A stretch of 64,000 bases of DNA, taken from the NCBI GenBank assembly GCA_903813345.2, contig CAIIXF020000012.1, forward strand, positions 17,170,020-17,234,019, read 5' to 3'. Both the position numbers and the translations under genes were made by a program. Positions 36,301 through 44,709 of this stretch are shown piece after piece. This DNA is from Owenia fusiformis (lineage: Eukaryota > Annelida > Polychaeta > Sabellida > Oweniidae). The notes beneath the pieces were generated by a model, which was not told where the DNA came from, did not search any database, and saw nothing but the letters and a program-made list of their open reading frames with translations. The stretch's first letter is position 1. The number at the start of each line of letters is the position of its first letter.

Positions 36301-39283
36301 GATCGATAAAGATGTTCAGCGGTGTGACCGGAACTACTTTTATTTCACCCCAGAAAATCTTGATAAACTCAGGAATATTATGTGCACGTAAGTTCATTGC
36401 ATTGTTAAATATCCATATATAACTTTCAATTTGTTAGAAATTATCTAAGGCGAACAGTATGGCCAGTAAGTGACATGAAAAGGGTTGCTTTAGGTGCGAA
36501 TCCACGGGACAGCTTAAAATGGAGCCAAAAGGTGATATGTTCAAATATAGGGGAACTATTTTCTTTCAAAGAACCATGAATATTATGTTTCTTTTCAGAT
36601 ATGTGTGGAAACACCTAGATATAGGATATGTGCAGGGAATGTGTGACCTTGTAGCCCCTCTACTAGTCTTACTGGATGATGGTAGGTACTCTTTCCATTA
36701 ACCCTCTCCCCACTATCATCAACATGTGAAAATACAAAATACAATGATTTTACTTAAAGAAGAAATGGAGAAATATCAGGCCTAGAGTTAGATTTTGCGA
36801 AGTGGTGTTCACTTTTCAAAAAAAATCCAGGGAGGGGAACAGGGGGCTCACATTTGACAATTTTGCTCCAAAATCTCTTGAAAAGTGCTCAGGATGGTGA
36901 AAACTGCATGATTTTGAAGGATTTTTTGGCCAGGACTGCCCCTACCCCTTGGCTACAAGTACAAGTATAAAGCCATTCAACAGTCACTAGAATGAAGCCA
37001 TTCTAGAATTCACACCTCTCAACTAGGGTACATAAACATAGCATGACAAAGTGATAATTAGGGTTTTGTAATATACCATTATATTTAAAATTCTCCCATT
37101 AAAGTGACACATGTCATGTTCGTAACTTGATATCATTAACGCGAAACTAATTTTTGAAAATTATTATGCTCATGCATTTCATAATTCCAACTAGCCTGGA
37201 CTTTGAGAAGTTAATAGTCATGTAGAGATGACCAAATTTTAGCTCCATGAAAATTTTTTCCATCACATGAAAGTACTGAAAATCAAATATTATTAAAGCA
37301 TAAAATAGTCTCTTTTCTGCAGTCTGTTTTTACTGAACTCTACTTTTTTGCTTGTATAATATTTTCAGAGTCCAAAACTTACAGCTGTTTTTGTGAATTC
37401 ATGAAGAGAATGTCACATAATTTCCCCCATGGAGGTGCCATGGACACACACTTTGCCAATATGAGGTCTTTAATCCAGGTAGGAATATTGTTTAAGTGTA
37501 TTTTCATTTGAAAATTGTTTAAAGATGGCGTGAGTAGTACATCATGTGGTCACATTTGTTTCTGATTACTGCAGACTCCCTGTAATCTGTCCAAGGGCTT
37601 ATTTAATACCTGGGGCTAAAGTTGTGTATCGAACGAAACAACATGACATCTGGGGCTTTATATGATTATTTAAAATGATTGTATATGATTGCTTTTGGCT
37701 CACAGATGTGTGTATTTTGATGCTTCTTTGACATATTGTTTTTGAAACCGCCTAAACTACAAAAGGTTACAGGTTTCAAGGACATTAAAGTTATTTATCT
37801 GAAATACACAAAAGTTTTGTATAAAAAAAAGTCTGAATAGGTTTAATAAAACCGTGAATTATATATAATTTTAATCTATTTTATTTTAAAGGTGCAAAAT
37901 CCCTTTCAATCAAATGTAAAACAAATGTTGACTTTTCCGTCAACTGCTACAAATGGTAATTAACACCATGCATTTCTGCTTGTAGATCCTTGACTCTGAA
38001 CTTTTTGAGCACATGCACCAGAATGGAGACTACACTCACTTTTACTTCTGCTATAGGTGGTTTCTACTTGACTTCAAGAGAGGTATGTAATGAATACATC
38101 ACAAGTTGGTATTGAATCATCCCTGATTCATTCAGATCCATTCATTTTTCACAAGTGCACAGGATATATACAGGGTGATCCAGAAGTTAGATCAAAGAAA
38201 TTGTCATTGGGTCACCATACATATAGCAATCATGATTTTGTCCAGTAAAACTTTTGAGGTCTTATGTCTTGAAGTGTTAACTCAGTAAAATTTGAAGAAC
38301 ATATTTGTACCAAAGATTGGTCACAAAGGAGTAGTATTGAAATGGCAACATCCTTGATCTCACTTCTTGATCACCCTGTATGAGATCCTAGAAAATGCAA
38401 AAACTAAAATATAGCAAACAATAAAAACATGCAACAGCTGAAACTTTTAACTTGTGTCTGTTTTCAGATAAACATGTATTCAATTCAATTCCATTTATTT
38501 ATTTCCAGAGCTTATATATGATGATGTCTTCTCAGTTTGGGAAACAATATGGTCTGCCAAGCATGTTGCATCTGCCAACTTTGTGTTGTTCGTTGCCTTG
38601 GCGCTAGTGGAGTACTATAGAGACATCATATTGGACAATAACATGGACTTCACTGATATCATCAAATTCTTCAATGGTGAGAATGATATCATCATCTGAT
38701 TTCTCTCAGTTTATTCCCAGTTAAGCAATCAAAATTCGAATTAGTTGGGCTGTTAACTGTACCCATAAAGAAAGAGGTCAGCACTGTTAGGTATTTAAGA
38801 AGTTTGTATTGACCTGAATACCTGACATGTGAATGTTGATGGCATAACAGAAACTGTATTTTCTAGCCAATTACAACATGTTATTGTGTTGTATATGTCA
38901 TATTGGTAATCTTAAGAAATGGAGATATTCACCTTTTCTACTTTTAATTGAAATTTGGTTCCAAAAACCATACACATTTAGAGGTGTTCAGATTAGAGAG
39001 GTGTTCAGATATAATATACAGGTTTCACTGTATCTACAAGAGTTCTGGCTTATTTATGGATCACATTCTACTCTTTTTCACCAAAAGAGGTGACATATTG
39101 GTCTCCAACTTTTTTTGGATGGTGTATTCAGTATCTGTAACAAATGCCTTGTATTAAATCGATCTTTATTCACCATACATTTGTATATTTACAGAAATGG
39201 CTGAGAAACATAATGCCAAGCAAGTGCTAAAGATCTCCAGAGACTTGGTGTATAAACTGCAGAAGCTGATTGACAACAAGTAG
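16808..39283 (+). CDS. SGSM: SGSM1/SGSM2-like RUN and TBC domain RabGAP (5' incomplete, 22 core exons)
   Basis: Predicted small G protein signaling modulator. In vertebrates SGSM1/2 (RUTBC2/RUTBC1) bind Rab9 and Rap proteins and act as GTPase-activating proteins for Rabs of endosome and melanosome traffic. Core exons: 16808-16973, 17386-17520, 17843-17910, 18202-18356, 18691-18828, 19321-19454, 21303-21370, 21749-21913, 22703-22879, 23421-23604, 26725-26789, 29128-29273, 29526-29594, 30084-30713, 31273-31414, 36008-36099, 36263-36387, 36599-36681, 37369-37478, 37986-38082, 38509-38676, 39195-39283. Every junction has AG/GT and phases agree throughout, giving 3206 nt and 1067 complete residues before TAG. 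The first exon enters in phase 1, so roughly the first 50 residues (start and first RUN helix) are missing; I could not find them in 1-16807. The family assignment rests on strong remembered similarity to vertebrate SGSM in the RUN and TBC parts. SGSM1 versus SGSM2 cannot be decided; an invertebrate probably has one pre-duplication orthologue. Confidence 0.93.
18539..18655 (+). mobile_element. GTGGTGACA-type dispersed repeat, intronic copy
   Basis: GTGGTGACATATTGTTA at the left, GACAAATGGCACGTGGTGAC with TTTTGCATGTTAATG and CCTTGTT at the right. It lies just upstream of the SGSM exon at 18691. Confidence 0.55.
18691..23604 (+). CDS. SGSM: SGSM middle region, Rab-binding PH-like domain exons
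   Basis: Core exons 18691-18828, 19321-19454, 21303-21370, 21749-21913, 22703-22879 and 23421-23604. They encode a Ser-rich start, then blocks typical of the SGSM Rab-binding (PH-like) domain: [51 protein letters not shown], a segment with [17 protein letters not shown] and [13 protein letters not shown], then [10 protein letters not shown] and [10 protein letters not shown]. In vertebrate RUTBC1/2 this region binds active Rab9. The last exon (23421-23604) is Pro/Ser/Thr-rich and poorly conserved. Two 63-nt optional exons and a tandem donor fall in this part and have their own entries. Confidence 0.9.
20123..20185 (+). CDS. SGSM: Candidate 63-nt cassette exon of SGSM (phase 2-2)
   Basis: A good acceptor (long T/C tract ending TTTTTTAAG) and a strong donor (GT|GTGAGT) bound 63 nt that read, in the frame set by the flanking exons, [20 protein letters not shown] plus junction residues. 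Entry and exit are both phase 2, so inclusion or skipping keeps the frame. Skipping joins ...DRR to SLYWDYAV, which matches the continuous vertebrate sequence around YWDYA; inclusion adds 21 basic residues just before the conserved strand. I infer alternative splicing; a constitutive lineage-specific insert is also possible. Confidence 0.6.
22257..22319 (+). CDS. SGSM: Candidate 63-nt cassette exon of SGSM (phase 1-1)
   Basis: Bounded by GTGCCTAG and AG|GTAAAT. Read in the frame imposed by exon 21749-21913 (phase 1), it is open and gives a segment starting [20 protein letters not shown] before rejoining GKVFPKL at 22703. Skipping gives QRGKGKVFPKL, which is the arrangement I recall for vertebrate SGSM. 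The upstream pyrimidine tract is modest, so this is weaker than the exon at 20123. Confidence 0.45.
22364..22540 (+). mobile_element. GCCTGTAGCCAGG inverted-repeat element, intronic copy
   Basis: GCCTGTAGCCAGGTTTTGC at the left and CCCCCTGGCTACCAGGCTTG at the right are inverted. The interior has TTTGACAATTTTGGCCC and ATTGCATGATTTTGGAAGAA typical of the family. Confidence 0.7.
22987..23152. mobile_element. 166-bp MITE with 33-bp terminal inverted repeats
   Basis: AAGGTCCAGGTGCAGTATGG (continuing CAAGTGATTTTAGA) is inverted at the right end with a single mismatch. No coding content; lies in the SGSM intron after 22879. Confidence 0.8.
24329..24373 (+). CDS. SGSM: Candidate 45-nt cassette exon of SGSM (phase 2-2)
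   Basis: A TTACCAG acceptor and an AG|GTGAGA donor flank 45 nt. In frame these give [14 protein letters not shown] plus junction residues, a short basic segment. Phase 2 at both ends matches the donor at 23604 and the acceptor at 26725, so it can be included or skipped without frame change. It lies in the variable linker between the Rab-binding region and the TBC module. Confidence 0.5.
24515..24810 (+). mobile_element. Intronic element, forward copy of the 35120-35560 element
   Basis: Starts GAGGATATCCTATGATTTATG and ends in ATGCTAACTATGGAATAA. It shares about 230 bp with 35120-35360 in opposite orientation, including ACACTTAGCCTCGTTTTGAG and ATACCGTTTTTATTTTGACA-like blocks. The central hairpin present at 35413 is deleted here. 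Confidence 0.75.
24987..25020. repeat. AAAT/AATA microsatellite
   Basis: Short run of AAATAAATAAATAATAAAAT type in the SGSM intron. Confidence 0.6.
25601..25660 (+). CDS. SGSM: Candidate 60-nt cassette exon of SGSM (phase 2-2)
   Basis: The acceptor TTACCATAG follows a T-rich tract and the donor is GT|GTAAGT. The 60 nt are GC-richer than the flanks. In the frame set by the neighbours (phase 2) they read [18 protein letters not shown], a small Cys/Arg-rich patch. Another frame is also open ([20 protein letters not shown]) and looks equally protein-like, so the frame is uncertain if upstream joining differs. It is symmetric and skippable. Confidence 0.45.
26034..26210 (+). mobile_element. GTCACCAC/GTGGTGAC dispersed repeat, intronic copy
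   Basis: TATGTCACCACTCTCATGGT to AAATGGCAGGTGGTGACATT, with GGTGTCTGG/GGCATCTGG triplets inside. Best preserved copy of the family in this window. Confidence 0.65.
26725..31414 (+). CDS. SGSM: SGSM first TBC part and long acidic/Ser-rich insert (exons 26725-31414)
   Basis: Exons 26725-26789, 29128-29273, 29526-29594, 30084-30713 and 31273-31414. They encode the start of the GAP module: [33 protein letters not shown], a short variable segment, [20 protein letters not shown] with LLGHYEFG, then [17 protein letters not shown]. The 630-nt exon continues into a long low-complexity Ser/Thr/Asp/Glu-rich stretch (about 130 residues) that splits the TBC domain. This insertion is a known SGSM trait; in vertebrates it is also long and poorly conserved. 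The 142-nt exon adds a further acidic linker ending ...ALSVGDAG. The wide introns between 26789 and 29128 and after 31414 hold mobile elements and the nested fibrinogen-domain gene. Confidence 0.92.
26874..28265 (+). mobile_element. 1.4-kb element with TCCCATCGAAC termini and six internal about 135-bp repeats
   Basis: The left end TATCCCATCGAACGAAG and the right end GTTCGATGGGATTTGCTACG are inverted. A CGTCCGTCCGTACGTCCGTC run follows the left end. The body is six units (starting near 27257, 27391, 27538, 27668, 27802 and 27940), each with CTATAACTCGAAAAGTAGTG, GATTTTGTTCATATTTG and a palindrome GGCCATTTTGAAAAATGGCC. No protein. It lies in the SGSM intron between 26789 and 29128. Probably a non-autonomous DNA element whose body amplified in tandem. 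Confidence 0.75.
30930..31094 (+). mobile_element. GTGGTGACA dispersed repeat, intronic copy
   Basis: CTAACTTTTTTGTGGACTGT...CTGTAACAAATAGCAGGTGG then TGACATATTG, followed by ATGCCTTGT. Diverged copy. Confidence 0.5.
31505..31549 (+). CDS. SGSM: Duplicated 45-nt exon-like copy of the SGSM exon end (phase 1-1)
   Basis: This stretch repeats the last part of exon 31273-31414: [15 protein letters not shown] against [15 protein letters not shown]. It has the same donor (GCTG|GTAGGT) and is preceded by an ATACAG acceptor. If spliced in after 31414 it keeps the frame and adds 15 residues. The following intron start (C/T-rich with CACCCCTATAT) is also a diverged copy of the intron after 31414, so exon tail and intron head were duplicated together. 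The acceptor has a weak pyrimidine tract. It may be an active optional exon or a decaying copy. Confidence 0.45.
32243..32390 (+). mobile_element. TAGCCAGGATTTGCC inverted-repeat family, partial copy
   Basis: CCATAGCCAGGATTTGCCAA and CTGCATGATTTTGAAAAA identify the family; the right inverted end is missing. It lies just past the 3' end of the nested gene. Confidence 0.55.
32460..32465 (-). promoter_or_regulatory. Candidate poly(A) signal of the nested gene
   Basis: AATAAA on the minus strand (TTTATT on plus) about 190 bp past the TAA of the fibrinogen-domain gene, at the edge of a dispersed repeat. It is the nearest such hexamer I saw; its use is unverified. Confidence 0.3.
32651..34597 (-). 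CDS. Secreted coiled-coil fibrinogen-related domain protein, nested in an SGSM intron
   Basis: Three exons on the minus strand: 34597-34045, 33901-33728 and 33303-32651 (1380 nt, 459 residues, TAA at 32653-32651). Junction phases (1 and 1) and GT/AG sites agree. Residues 1-22 are a signal peptide ([12 protein letters not shown] core), followed by a basic KKRRRKPKG stretch. About residues 80-165 are 12 heptads with Val at a/d positions. Exon 2 is a Thr/Ser/Val linker. Exon 3 is a fibrinogen C-terminal domain: [44 protein letters not shown] (calcium-loop type), [20 protein letters not shown], and a final [10 protein letters not shown]. Six N-glycosylation sequons are visible. Relatives (ficolin, tachylectin and FREP-like proteins) are lectins or adhesion factors of innate immunity. 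Unusual points: the normal CDM...GGGWTV block is replaced by a [11 protein letters not shown]-type segment with an extra Cys. No known gene name can be given. Confidence 0.92.
34102..34353 (-). repeat. 21-bp coding repeat encoding valine heptads
   Basis: Inside exon 1 of the fibrinogen-domain gene, about 12 units of 21 bp (plus strand TTCAACATTTGYTTTCACCTC and variants) each encode one heptad of the type VEEVKTN. The near-identity of units at DNA level, with runs of identical neighbours, points to recent unit-by-unit expansion. The other strand is also open, but only as a shadow of this repeat. Confidence 0.88.
35120..35560 (-). mobile_element. Intronic element with central hairpin, reverse copy of 24515-24810
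   Basis: Reads as the reverse complement of the 24515 copy (AACGAGGCTAAGTGTCAACA and TATTCATAGGATAACATGTG blocks). ATTCCATAG/CTATGGAAT inverted ends bracket 35130-35404, followed by the hairpin 35413-35551. Both copies lie in SGSM introns about 10.6 kb apart. Confidence 0.75.
35413..35551. repeat. Long hairpin with CTCGCTACGCTCGCTCG loop
   Basis: A stem of about 55 bp (CATCCTATGATTTACTCGTG... with ...ACTCATAAATCATAGGATAT) encloses ACACTCTCTCGCTACGCTCG and CTCGTGC. Confidence 0.8.
36008..39283 (+). CDS. SGSM: SGSM catalytic TBC core, C-terminal exons
   Basis: Exons 36008-36099, 36263-36387, 36599-36681, 37369-37478, 37986-38082, 38509-38676 and 39195-39283 (TAG at 39281). Both catalytic fingers of TBC GAPs are present: the arginine finger in [17 protein letters not shown] (exon 36263-36387) and the glutamine finger in [15 protein letters not shown] (exon 36599-36681). 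Further family blocks are [54 protein letters not shown] and [20 protein letters not shown]. The protein ends KLIDNK, as vertebrate homologues end in a similar IENK. The domain therefore looks catalytically competent. The first exon here is Ser/His/Pro-rich linker. Confidence 0.95.
36778..36965 (+). mobile_element. GCCTAG/GGCTAC inverted-repeat family, intronic copy
   Basis: Family blocks TTTGACAATTTTGCTCCAAA, GAAAAGTGCTCAGGATGGTG and CTGCATGATTTTGAAGGATT; ends CCCCTTGGCTACAAG. Confidence 0.6.
38171..38378. mobile_element. 208-bp MITE with CAGGGTGATC ends and TA target duplication
   Basis: The ends CAGGGTGATCCAGAAGTTAG and (reverse complement) CAGGGTGATCAAGAAGTGAG are 25-bp inverted repeats with two mismatches, each flanked by TA. 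A TA duplication and CAGGGTG termini fit a Tc1/mariner-type element. It lies in the SGSM intron before 38509. Confidence 0.75.
39086..39152 (+). mobile_element. GTGACATATTGG dispersed repeat, short copy
   Basis: AGGTGACATATTGGTCTCCA...CTGTAACAAATGCCTTGT, an internally deleted family member just upstream of the last SGSM exon. Confidence 0.5.
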
Positions 39284-39548
39284 GAGTATATGATCAACAT
39301 ATTCATATACAGCTGTGCGATATATGAATAACACAGCTAGGGATTAATACAGCTGATGTCGAATACAACTGTACCAAAGGTGTTCAATACATCATGTGCC
39401 AGAAGTGTTTTAACAGTTGGTGATTAAGAAAGCTATATCACTGGTGATTAATACAGCTTTTGTATAATACAGGTTCAAATCTGGTTTTAAATACATGTGT
39501 TGTCAACTTTTCATATCATACGAATAGCATATGAAAGATGATTCTACA

Positions 39549-40135
39549 AATAATGATTGATGTGTATAATACAACTGGCACATATGTATGATACAGCTGG
39601 CACACATGTATAATACAGCTGGCACACATGTATAATACAGCTGGCATACATGTATAATACAGCTGGCATACATGTATAATACAACTGGCACATATGTATG
39701 ATACAGCTGGCACACATGTATAATACAGCTGGCATACATGTATAATACAGCTGGCATACATGTATAATACAGCTGGCATACATGTATAATACAGCTGGCA
39801 CACCTGTATAATACAGCTGGCACACATGTATAATACAGCTGGCATACATGTATAATACAGCTGGCACACATGTATAATACAGCTGGCATACATGTATAAT
39901 ACAGCTGGCATACATGTATAATACAACTGGCACATATGTATGATACAGCTGGCACACATGTATAATACAGCTGGCATACATGTATAATACAGCTGGCATA
40001 CATGTATAATACAGCTGGCATACATGTATAATACAGCTGGCACACCTGTATAATACAGCTGGCACACATGTATAATACAGCTGGCATACATGTATAATAC
40101 AGCTGGAACACATGTATAATACAGCTGAAACACAT
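39549..40135. repeat. 22-bp minisatellite in the presumed SGSM 3' UTR
   Basis: About 26 units of ACATGTATAATACAGCTGGCAY. A variant pair (ACAACTGGCACATATGTATG) recurs at 39571, 39681 and 39923, i.e. offsets of 5 and 11 units, showing block duplication of 242 bp. The region 39340-39548 holds scattered AATACAGCT seeds. Because 22 is not a multiple of 3 and the minus strand lacks stops, all three minus frames are open for about 190-215 codons; this is not evidence for a protein. Confidence 0.95.
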
Positions 40136-42339
40136 GTCGATTACAGCCAACTCACATTAAAATGTGCCACCCAATTAAGTGTAAGCGTAGAGCTGATATC
40201 TCTGTACAATGTAACATAATATACATGAACAATATTACATAAACAGTAGGCCTATACATGTATTATATATAAGTCTGATATACAGATATAGTTCCAGTTG
40301 AATACTTTGATTGAAATCTCATCAGACACGACAATCTCCACCACTTAAAATGATTCTAGATGGATATGTCACTATGTATTAAAAATGGAATTGTCTTCAG
40401 ATTAAGTTTAACGTCATTGGTATTTAATTGAGTATAATTGATTTCCACAGCTAAAGTGTTCACACACTGTGATAATTATGTGAATAATGAGTAATGCGTT
40501 ACTGTAGCTTGCATATAACATATAATTTTAGCTTTCAGTGAATCAGGAATTATGATGAATTAAATAAAACAAGAAATTTTACCACTGCCAAATATATCTA
40601 ATTCTAGCCAAGTGTTGACTTGGTTTGCGTATAAACGACAACAAAGGGCATCATACTTAAATGCAGTTTAATATAATTTACATGAGTGCAATACATGCAT
40701 GGGACAAGTAGTGCTATTTTATATGTATTGTAATTAGTGGACTTGATATCATTGTATTATAATGAGGAAGGGGGCATCTAAAAAATGTTGTTATAGCACT
40801 AGGTCTTAATGAAAAACACAGAAGCAACTGATTTTTATTTGCTTTTGTAGGCAGTCCCACATATTTTCACATATATATAATATAATCGCATATTGATGGG
40901 TAGAATTATTGTATGAATAAATTGAATTGAGTTGATTATATTCAATGAGGCCACTTTTTATCAAAATATAGTTTTTGTTGGCTTTCAATACATGTTCATA
41001 CATCTGAGTCAAATTCTATTTTCTCAAAATCTTATACCACTAATGTTTAATAAAAAAGATATGAGAATGCTTATTGTTAAATATGCTTAAACGCTATAAT
41101 TTATATAAATGCTTACAACCGTTTATTTTCGTAGCTTCAACATTATATATAGGTTTGATGTGTTCTTGTGTTGAAAATCCTATTTTGCCAGGTGACTAAG
41201 AAACACCTTAAGTACTAATTACAGGTACCTTCTGAACATGTCAATACTAACATTTATGCTTTGGAATATTTGTGTAAATTGTGTTTAAGACAGTGAACTT
41301 TTGTACAAAGTACATTGAGAAGTTAAAACAAGTAAGGCAACTGGGGAAAGCAATTCAGAAAACTTCATTGTTTTTCGAGCAAAGACACTTTCAAATTACT
41401 CAGATGCGAGTAGGTAGTTACCAGTTTCGCCACCAGGTGGCTGATTCGGGGGAAATAACATGGCAGGGTATTACAAAATTCCCTTAAACTTGAATATGCA
41501 TCAGTTTTAGTGGTTCACTTTTCAAATTACCCTTATGTATGTGATAGTTATACAAATTAAAATATGTCCAGTAAAAGAAAATATTATCTGCCCAACACAA
41601 GAAAATATATTTCACTTTTTGTGGTTTTACAACATGGGCTCTTTGGGGAATCTCCCCGACCTAGAAGTCACATTTTTAAAGAAAATAAAATTTTCAAAAT
41701 TGATAAACTCTTTTCAAAACCACATTTCTAAATGTAGATTTACATGAAGATTCCAAATATGACTTCAGTTAGACTGAATTGTGAATTTTTAATGACGTAA
41801 ATCAAGATTATTTCTACTCGCATCTGGGATATTAAGGAAGAAACTTTGTAAAAATAATGCAATTTATACATTTCTTAGACCAATTTCAATAGTGTTAAAA
41901 AACTAAAGAATTAGGAATATTTATGACTCCAGATAAGGGTTCTTGTCAGGAATTTTCCAACTGGCTGCAAATATTCAACTTAGTGCAGTGCAATTTCACA
42001 TTCTCAGCCATGTTGCTAGGTTTATAAGCTAGGGGTGGGGGTCACGTTATGTAATTTAGTTATGTTACAGTGTTAATATGTTAACAATGTCTAAGTAGTT
42101 AGATATTCTATAGTTTATAAATATAAGTTGTATTAATTAGAAAATTGCAGTGCATTTACTATTAGGTGCTTCTGTGTTGAGCTAGAATATTATATCAGGT
42201 GCAATATGTACAATATAAACAATATATGAATACAATAATCTATTGTAAAAAATCCTTTAGGATGTTAGATACAACAGTAGTCTCTTTGGTTTATATTAAA
42301 ACCTAATGTTAGTCACACATACACGTAATGGCCATTAGC
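40136..42339. other. No recognisable gene; possible SGSM 3' UTR and flank
   Basis: AT-rich. Several AATAAA hexamers. No exon or repeat identified. Confidence 0.45.
40563..40568 (+). promoter_or_regulatory. SGSM: Candidate poly(A) signal of SGSM
   Basis: AATAAA about 1.28 kb after the SGSM stop. Other hexamers occur at 41049 and near 42609, so the 3' end is not fixed by sequence alone. If this one is used, the 3' UTR includes the 22-bp minisatellite. Confidence 0.25.
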
Positions 42340-42518
42340 ACAGTAGAACCTGTATGTAGTGAATACCTATGGAGGCACAAAAAGTGTTCACTGTAGGGAG
42401 GTGTACACTAAAGAGAGGGATATTATACAAGAGTCAGTAAAATGTGTCTTTAAGTGGTGTTCACTAAACACAGGTGTTCAATAGGGAGAGAGGTGTTCAC
42501 TAAGACAGGTTTTACTGT
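42340..42518. mobile_element. ACAGTA(G/A)AACCTGT inverted-repeat element (179 bp)
   Basis: The left end ACAGTAGAACCTGTATGTAG and the right end AGACAGGTTTTACTGTAA are inverted. The interior repeats GTGTTCACTRWAG and AGGTGTTCACTAA motifs. Homologous to sequence at 46656-46730. Confidence 0.7.
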
Positions 42519-43419
42519 AATTCGCTGTACTTTTATTATGGAGATAACATCTCCCTCATGCCAAGCTTTTGTAATTAAATTAATCAATGTTTGTTATTAT
42601 TTTGAGGCAATAAAATTTTCTTCAAGGCCTATCCTTGTATAATTAATAATAATGTACAGTGTAACACATTTATTATACGAAAAGTCATATATTGGGTTAA
42701 GTATTCATTGAATGTGGGTCCTTGCCCATTTCAAATAGAAAGGAATGAACAGGCTCTATTTTTTCATCAAGATTAAATACTGTAATGAGGGTTTTATCCT
42801 CTTTCAATATCATATTGACCTTTGAATAAGACCCATATCCACTCCCCAAAACAACCAATAAATATTGACTGGTCAGTAGGATGTAAATATTGTCATTATA
42901 GTAATTCATTGATATTTGATAAAAACAGTGCGAAAATACTCTTATTTTTACCAAAATCTTTACACAGATCTTTCTTCTATTATTATACATAGTTCAAACT
43001 TATTATATAGAACAACATAGTTTATAAAACAAATTCATTTTTACATGCAGCCTATGATCAAATGTATATTTTATCTAGAATTAAACGTCCATTGTTTTGT
43101 TTGTATCCTTTTGTGAACGTGTGTATAGCTCATGGGATCTAACAGATAAAAGGTAGGCCTATTGGACAAGGCAATATACAGTAGGTATATATAACTACCT
43201 TTGGACTTCATTACCAAAGTTTTAGTAAGGCAGTTGTCTTTTATCCATCCCATGCCTGGGTAGGCCTTTGATGTAAGCAATGTAGTCTGTATATACATGT
43301 ACATTAAGATGTTCAAGCTGCTTTTGTATATTTTTATTTTTAAAGTGGCAACATTTCTCAGATGGATCAAGAGTTCAATATTATTAAATCATATCTCTTT
43401 AAATGTGAAGATATTCAGT
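42519..43419. other. No recognisable gene
   Basis: AT-rich; nothing recognised. Confidence 0.45.
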
Positions 43420-43740
43420 CCTTATATGGGAAGTACATTCCTTATATGAGGTGTTATCATTATAATGATAATCATTCCTTATATAGGATATCCATTCCGT
43501 GTAGGGAACATTCATTACGTATAAGAAATTAATTCTTGAAGGGGATATTCATTCTTTATAAGGAATATTCATCCCTTATATCGGATATTCTTTCCTCCGG
43601 GGGACATTCATTCCTGATGGAGAATTTTCATTCCTTATATGGGATATTTATTCCTTGTCCATTCTTTATGAAATGTGTACTCCTTATATGGGAAATGCAT
43701 TCCTTATATGGTACATTTATGCTAGCTTTAGCCCTTATAC
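43420..43740 (+). repeat. Degenerate ATTCCTTATATGGGAWAT repeat
   Basis: About a dozen loosely spaced copies (18-30 bp) of CATTCCTTATATGGGA and variants. Confidence 0.65.
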
Positions 43741-44709
43741 GTATAGTTTCATATATAATGTAAAATTGGATGTTACGTATAAGTACAAGGATTGACCAAA
43801 AACATTTGCACCATTATTTGCTCTCAATTTGAATACAATTGTCTGGTGTAAAGATGCATTGTATTTTCCATTAATTTCCTCGGGTATGCTCCCATTTCAG
43901 ATACCAATGAAAAATCTGAGAGCAAATAATTCACTACTTTTTGGGCAACCCTCGTATTTAACTTTTACATGTATTATATTATAGTTGTCTGGTGCTTTTA
44001 TTTATTCCCGATACTCCCCAAAGTCCAGTTTATGAGGGATGTCTCATAACTGGTGTTATACCTTCTTAGATATTGAAAATATCTTCATTAAACAAACATG
44101 AAGTGTCTGATTTTTCATAATTAGCTTAACTAAGGAAGGCCATACTGGGTGTCTTTTAGGGTGTCTCCACATTATGTCAATATTCAAATCCTTTAAAGGG
44201 TGACGCATATCGTTTAGCAAATCAAATGCTCGTTTCTGGTGTTGCTCACCATTTAGTATAAAAAGGCCCAATCCCGGAATAATACTCAAGGGTTAACAGG
44301 CTCAAGGTTGTTGTGTCAACACCTCTAACTGTTATATAGCATTAGTATATTATAGATCGTCACACATTTATAAAAGGGACATAAAAGGATTTATTTTGAC
44401 AAATCAATTTCACATTTATGGGTGAAGTTTCAGGATCTTATATTTGTGTATAAGGAAAATTTCACCATGACATATTAGTACACAGCTTTGCATATGAAAT
44501 ATCCTCCAAATCACACAAAGCAGTTCTAATACAAGGAATTATATTGGCTGTTGTACATGCATTCTTTGAACAATCACTCTTCCTCAATAATGTTTTCAGA
44601 ATCATTATAAACAGATTACTTTATCTCTTAGACAATTTCAATAAACTGGATTTTAACTCCCCTTATTTCTTAAAAATGGACTGATCCAGACTCGCCTTGA
44701 CCAACCATA
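43741..44709. other. No recognisable gene
   Basis: AT-rich. One internal inverted pair (GAGCAAATAATTC-type near 43920 against ATTATTTGCTCTCA near 43814) suggests a small element at about 43790-43955. Confidence 0.4.

Noticed and set aside
39549-40135. Regular spaced repeats reminiscent of a CRISPR array
   Set aside because: There are no unique spacers; units are contiguous 22-bp copies. The genome is eukaryotic.
39503-40150. Three overlapping minus-strand open frames of 189-215 codons
   Set aside because: They are a by-product of the 22-bp repeat lacking stops on the minus strand: the repeat length is not a multiple of three, so all frames read the same Cys/Tyr/Ile-rich 22-residue cycle. 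No start context, splice sites or domain.
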